A stretch of 27,097 nucleotides of DNA from VRUB01 sp046758085 (GTDB taxonomy: Bacteria > Pseudomonadota > Gammaproteobacteria > Acidiferrobacterales > SPGG2). Positions 23,582 to 27,097 of the stretch are shown piece after piece. The notes beneath the pieces were generated by a model. The model made no database searches, had not been told where the DNA came from, and worked only from the letters and a program-made list of their open reading frames with translations. The DNA lies in NCBI GenBank assembly GCA_046758085.1, contig JBHHZP010000038.1:1-27097 (forward strand), in the 5' to 3' direction. How positions within the stretch are numbered: the first letter of the stretch is position 1; each line of letters opens with the position of its first letter. The translations under genes were made by a program, and so were the position numbers.

Positions 23582-25039
23582 ATGTCTTCAGAGCGCTCGA
23601 TTGTAAAGCTATCCGCGGCCCTTCGAGCCAAGGAGGTGTCCAGCGTGGAGCTGACCCGGCGCTATCTCGAGCGCATAGAACGCCACGGCGAGCTCAACGC
23701 CTTTATTAACGTCGATCGAGAACGGGCGCTGGCACAAGCGCGCAGCGCCGATGAACGAATCGCCAGCGGCAAGGCTGGCCCGCTGACAGGGATCCCACTG
23801 GCGCACAAGGACATATTCTGCACTGACGGCATGCCCACCACGTGCGGGTCCAAGATCCTGGCGGACTTCGTGGCGCCCTATGATGCCACCGTGATCGAGC
23901 GCTTTAATGCCGCGGGTGCCGTAATCCTGGGAAAGACCAATATGGACGAGTTCGCCATGGGTTCATCGACCGAGAACTCGTACTTCGGACCAGTGCGTAA
24001 CCCCTGGGACCGCGACGCGGTCCCCGGTGGGAGCTCGGGCGGATCGGCCGCCGTGGTCGCCGCAAGGCTGGCGCCCGCTGCGACCGGAACCGATACCGGG
24101 GGCTCGATTCGGCAACCCGCAGCGTTCTGCGGCATAACCGGACTCAAACCGAGCTACGGGCGCGTGTCACGTTACGGCATGATCGCGTTCGCCTCCTCCC
24201 TTGATCAAGGCGGCATTCTGACGCCCAGCGCGGAGGATGCCGCCGCATTGTTGAATGTCATGGCTGGATTTGACCCGCGCGATTCGACCTCGGTTGATCG
24301 CCCGGTGCCGGATTACAGCGCTCAGCTGGATTATGAGATCAAAGGCGTCACGATCGGGTTACCCAAGGAGTTCTTCGGCGAGGGTTTGGGTGCAGAGGTT
24401 GGACGCGCGGTGGAAGCGGCGATCGACGACTACAAAAGGCTCGGTTGCGAAGTCGTCGACATCAACATGCCCAACTGCAGCCTGGCCGTCCCGTGCTACT
24501 ACGTGCTGGCACCGGCCGAGGCCTCTTCAAATCTGGCCCGCTACGATGGCGTGCGTTATGGCTACCGGGCGTCGGCATATACTGATCTCACCGACATGTA
24601 CAAAAAGACGCGCTCACAGGGGTTTGGTAACGAGGTCAAGCGCCGCATCCTTATTGGCACCTATGCCTTATCCGCGGGTTACTACGATGCCTATTACCTG
24701 CAGGCACTGAAGCTGCGGCGGCTCATCGCAGAGGACTTCAGACGTGCTTTCGAGTCGTGTGATGTGATTGCAGGGCCGACGACCCCGACCACGGCCTTTG
24801 CGATCGGCGCGAAGGTGGACGATCCCGTAGCTATGTACTTAAACGATATCTACACTATACCGGTCAACCTGGCGGGGCTACCCGGGGTGTCGGTACCGGC
24901 CGGTTTCGACAGCGCCGGCCACCCGATCGGGCTACAAATTATCGGCCAGTACTTTGATGAGGGGCGGGTTCTCAATGTGGCGCATCGTTACCAGCAGGCC
25001 ACGGACTGGCACAAGCGAGTCCCAAAGGGATTTGATTAA
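23582..25039 (+). CDS. gatA: Aspartyl/glutamyl-tRNA amidotransferase subunit A
   Basis: GatA is the glutaminase subunit. It releases ammonia from glutamine (or asparagine) and channels it to GatB. The 485-residue protein belongs to the amidase signature family with the Ser-cisSer-Lys triad in place: Lys76 (LAHKDIF), Ser151 (in PGGSSGGSAA) and Ser175 (in TDTGGSIRQPAAFCG). GLKPSYGRVSRYGMIAFASSLDQ is the usual downstream block, and LAGLPGVSVPAGF lies near the C-terminus. ATG 23582 gives the conserved start MSSERSIVKLSAALRAKEVSS. The earlier frame from 23525 adds 19 unrelated residues. It is the second gene of gatCAB. Confidence 0.97.
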   Translation: MSSERSIVKLSAALRAKEVSSVELTRRYLERIERHGELNAFINVDRERALAQARSADERIASGKAGPLTGIPLAHKDIFCTDGMPTTCGSKILADFVAPYDATVIERFNAAGAVILGKTNMDEFAMGSSTENSYFGPVRNPWDRDAVPGGSSGGSAAVVAARLAPAATGTDTGGSIRQPAAFCGITGLKPSYGRVSRYGMIAFASSLDQGGILTPSAEDAAALLNVMAGFDPRDSTSVDRPVPDYSAQLDYEIKGVTIGLPKEFFGEGLGAEVGRAVEAAIDDYKRLGCEVVDINMPNCSLAVPCYYVLAPAEASSNLARYDGVRYGYRASAYTDLTDMYKKTRSQGFGNEVKRRILIGTYALSAGYYDAYYLQALKLRRLIAEDFRRAFESCDVIAGPTTPTTAFAIGAKVDDPVAMYLNDIYTIPVNLAGLPGVSVPAGFDSAGHPIGLQIIGQYFDEGRVLNVAHRYQQATDWHKRVPKGFD

Positions 25040-25050
25040 CTTCAGTGGCT

Positions 25051-25126
25051 AGTGGCGAGTAGCTTGTAGCGAGGAAAACTCGCCTCTTGCCGACTACTCG
25101 AAACTAGCTACTCGCTACTCGCAACT
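25051..25126. repeat. Nested palindrome between gatA and gatB
   Basis: AGTGGCGAGTAGC (25051-25063) is the near-perfect inverse of GCTACTCGCAACT (25114-25126), 12 of 13 pairing. Inside it GCGAG (25069-25073) and CTCGC (25079-25083) form a second hairpin with loop GAAAA. The element is built from repeats of CGAGTAGC and its complement, fills nearly the whole spacer, and ends 4 bases before the gatB start codon. Confidence 0.8.
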
Positions 25127-25129
25127 GAC

Positions 25130-26563
25130 ATGAAATGGGAACCGATAATAGGGCTTGAGGTTCATATCCAGCTTCTGACCCAGAGCAAGATCTTCTCCGG
25201 TGCATCGACCAGGTATGGTGCCGAGCCCAACACACAGGCCTGCGCGGTCGACATCGCGTTGCCAGGCGTGCTGCCGGTGATGAACAAAGAGGCTGCGCGC
25301 ATGGCGGTAAAGTTCGGACTCGCTATCGGCGCCCAGATCAATCATCGGTCGGTATTTGCGCGCAAGAATTACTTTTACCCGGATCTGCCAAAGGGCTATC
25401 AGATCAGCCAGTACGAACTGCCCATCGTCAGCCGTGGGCACATCGACATCGAGTGTGATGGCGCGACAAAAACAATCGGCATCACCCGCGCACACCTGGA
25501 AGAAGATGCGGGCAAATCCTTGCATGAGGATTTTCATGGCTTGACCGGGATTGATCTCAACCGAGCGGGCACGCCCTTGTTAGAGATCGTCTCCGAGCCG
25601 GACATGCGCTCGGCGCAGGAGGCGGTGTCCTATCTCAAGAAGCTGCATGCGCTGGTCAGGTATTTGCAGATCTGTGATGGCAACATGCAGGAGGGTTCGT
25701 TTCGCTGTGACGCTAACGTCTCGGTGCGGCCCAGAGGCCAAACAGAGCTCGGTACCCGCAGTGAGCTCAAGAATATCAACTCGTTCAAGTTCGTCGAGAA
25801 AGCCATCGAGTTCGAGATCGAGCGCCAGATCGACGTGCTCGAAAGCGACGGTACGGTGGTGCAGGAAACACGGCTGTATGATCCCGGCAAGGACGAGACG
25901 CGACCTATGCGCGGCAAGGAGGAGGCGCACGACTACCGCTACTTTCCAGACCCGGACTTGCCGCCGCTCGAGCTCGATGAGGCCTTTGTGGAGGCGGTGA
26001 AACAAACCCTCCCAGAGCTTCCCAGTGCCAAGCGCGATCGATTCATAAGCCAGTACGGCCTCAATGCCTACGATGCCGCGGTGTTGACCACAACGCGTGA
26101 AATGGCTGACTTCTACGAGGACGCAGTCCGTGCGTCGGGAGCCGATCCAAAGCTTGTCGCCAACTGGGTAACCGGGGAGCTCTCGGGCTATTTGAATAGG
26201 GACAACCGCGAAATTGCGGACTCCGCAGTATCATCGACCGCGCTTGCAGGATTGATCAAGCGAATTGCCGATAGCACCATATCAGGCAAGATCGCGAAGG
26301 AAGTGTTAGATGCCATGTGGAACGGGGAAGGCGACGCTGATGCAGTTATTGAAAAGCGCGGGCTGAAACAGATTACGGACGTGAGCGCAATCGAAAAGAT
26401 CGTAGATGAAGTGCTGGCCGCCAACCCGATGCAGGTCGAGCAATATGCTAGCGGCGAGCAAAAAGTGTTCGGTTATTTTGTAGGTCAGGTTATGAAGGCA
26501 ACGAGCGGGAAAGCAAACCCGAAACAAGTCAACGAGATCCTGAAGGAGAAGCTTCGATCGTGA
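25130..26563 (+). CDS. gatB: Aspartyl/glutamyl-tRNA amidotransferase subunit B
   Basis: GatB binds misacylated Glu-tRNA(Gln) or Asp-tRNA(Asn), phosphorylates the side chain with ATP and transfers ammonia from GatA. The 477-residue protein opens MKWEPIIGLEVHIQLLTQSKIF and has the cradle-domain blocks LPGVLPVMN, KNYFYPDLPKGYQISQYE, HLEEDAGK, NRAGTPLLEIVSEPD, DGNMQEGSFRCDANVSVR and RSELKNINSF. The C-terminal helical and YqeY-like tail (KVFGYFVGQVMKATSGKANP) is complete. It follows gatA after 90 bp filled by a palindrome, with no recognisable ribosome binding site before the ATG. It is convergent with hflD, only 20 bp apart. Confidence 0.97.
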   Translation: MKWEPIIGLEVHIQLLTQSKIFSGASTRYGAEPNTQACAVDIALPGVLPVMNKEAARMAVKFGLAIGAQINHRSVFARKNYFYPDLPKGYQISQYELPIVSRGHIDIECDGATKTIGITRAHLEEDAGKSLHEDFHGLTGIDLNRAGTPLLEIVSEPDMRSAQEAVSYLKKLHALVRYLQICDGNMQEGSFRCDANVSVRPRGQTELGTRSELKNINSFKFVEKAIEFEIERQIDVLESDGTVVQETRLYDPGKDETRPMRGKEEAHDYRYFPDPDLPPLELDEAFVEAVKQTLPELPSAKRDRFISQYGLNAYDAAVLTTTREMADFYEDAVRASGADPKLVANWVTGELSGYLNRDNREIADSAVSSTALAGLIKRIADSTISGKIAKEVLDAMWNGEGDADAVIEKRGLKQITDVSAIEKIVDEVLAANPMQVEQYASGEQKVFGYFVGQVMKATSGKANPKQVNEILKEKLRS

Positions 26564-26583
26564 AACGGCCGGTGTGCTCCACC

Positions 26584-27097
26584 CTACTCCCCGCGGGGTT
26601 CACCGTGATCAGCATCCACTTCTGCCGTATCGCCGCTGTTAACTTGTTCCAGAATGCGCACCGCCTCGCGCGCAATCGCATTCTTCCCCAGCAGAAGCTG
26701 CCAGCGCTGGCCGCCGAGTTGCCGCCAAAGATAAGCTGAGCGTGTGCCCGCAAGTAGGGCTGCACGCACCTTGTCGACAATGGTCGGGTTGGCCAGGTAA
26801 CCTTGTTCTCCGCTCACCATGATCCTCGGGGTCAAGGTGCTGAGGGTCATGCCATAGAGCTCTGCCAGTTTTGCCACCAATGTTGACGGCACCTCATCAT
26901 CGATGCCCGTGCCGGTGGTAAAGGCTGGCATCTGCTCGGCGAATGATTGCAATCTTTCGCGAATGGCTGCGAGCATAGCGGTATTCCTCGCGAGCTTACG
27001 CTCGAGCTGCATCATATTAATCACATAGCGTGCCATTTCCATATCGCTCCTATTGGCGCGGCCGATTAACCTGTCACGGAGTAGCTGTAGACCTAGC
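26584..27097 (-). CDS. hflD: HflD-like protein (partial, 5' end beyond the window)
   Basis: This matches HflD, a cytoplasmic helical protein of gammaproteobacteria that affects phage lysogeny through CII. The visible motifs are MARYVINMMQLERKL, LYGMTLSTLTPRIMVSGEQGYLANP, KVRAALLAGTRSAYLWRQLGG and RWQLLLGKNAI. The minus-strand frame stays open from the ATG at 27042 to the window edge (LGLQLLRDRLIGRANRSD-MEMARY), and that upstream part looks like HflD. The gene therefore probably continues beyond 27097 rather than starting at 27042. The full protein is usually about 200 residues, and 170 are visible here. In related genomes it stands next to mnmA and purB, which would lie outside this window. 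Confidence 0.88.
   Translation of the reverse strand, partial: LGLQLLRDRLIGRANRSDMEMARYVINMMQLERKLARNTAMLAAIRERLQSFAEQMPAFTTGTGIDDEVPSTLVAKLAELYGMTLSTLTPRIMVSGEQGYLANPTIVDKVRAALLAGTRSAYLWRQLGGQRWQLLLGKNAIAREAVRILEQVNSGDTAEVDADHGEPRGE

Noticed and set aside
27043..27097. Truncated or frameshifted hflD starting at 27042
   Set aside because: The frame remains open to the window edge with HflD-like residues, so the gene is cut by the window and not broken.
1..27097. CRISPR array, tRNA, rRNA, insertion sequence or prophage genes
   Set aside because: I saw no regular spacer-repeat array, cloverleaf-like sequence, transposase motif or phage protein in the window.

Overview
The window looks like a chromosomal piece of a moderately GC-rich gammaproteobacterium. 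The evidence is the gene order on the right (mreB-mreC-mreD-mrdA-rodA-mltB-rlpA...lipB, with gatCAB divergent and hflD convergent) and the protein sequences themselves. The exact lineage cannot be read from the sequence. A sulfur-oxidiser-like or Chromatiales-like background is possible but is only an impression. I saw no tRNA, rRNA, CRISPR array, transposase or phage gene.

Left part (1-5.2 kb), accessory: a small exported protein with one fibronectin type III domain, then two minus-strand proteins built from 42-residue kinesin-light-chain-type TPR units. One of these is fused to an N-terminal domain that resembles a PD-(D/E)XK nuclease-like family but seems to have lost its acidic residues. 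Its TPR array holds an almost exact 126-bp tandem duplication. A divergent gene encodes an exported phospholipase D family enzyme with two intact HKD motifs and a cysteine-bearing insert.

Middle part (5.2-12.8 kb): a three-gene operon for a TPR-associated TRAP transporter, made of a TatT-like lipoprotein, a DctP/TatP-like binding protein and a fused DctQM permease. The binding protein has Phe where the usual carboxylate-binding Arg is expected. After about 400 bp of unassigned DNA comes a membrane GGDEF-EAL protein (cyclic di-GMP turnover, inhibitory site missing). About 500 bp further on is a stand-alone receiver-domain response regulator.

Right part (12.8-27.1 kb), core: a long minus-strand cell-shape and envelope cluster. 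mreB, mreC and mreD encode the elongasome scaffold, mrdA encodes PBP2 transpeptidase and rodA the SEDS glycosyltransferase. They are followed by mltB and rlpA (lytic transglycosylases), a D-alanine aminotransferase-like gene (D-amino acid supply), lipB (octanoyl transfer) and a DUF218/YdcF-ElyC-like membrane protein. Several usual members of this neighbourhood (dacA, ybeD/DUF493, lipA) are not here. A diverged 29-bp direct repeat sits where dacA would be expected, between rlpA and dat. Divergent from mreB runs gatC-gatA-gatB, the amidotransferase that makes Gln-tRNA and/or Asn-tRNA. A nested palindrome lies between gatA and gatB. hflD is convergent with gatB and runs off the right edge.

The strongest leads for something less ordinary are the TRAP/TatT operon with its altered binding site, the nuclease-like/TPR fusion with its recent internal duplication, the rlpA-dat repeat junction, and the gatA-gatB palindrome that displaces a normal ribosome binding site. 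I do not see a clearly new multi-gene system.
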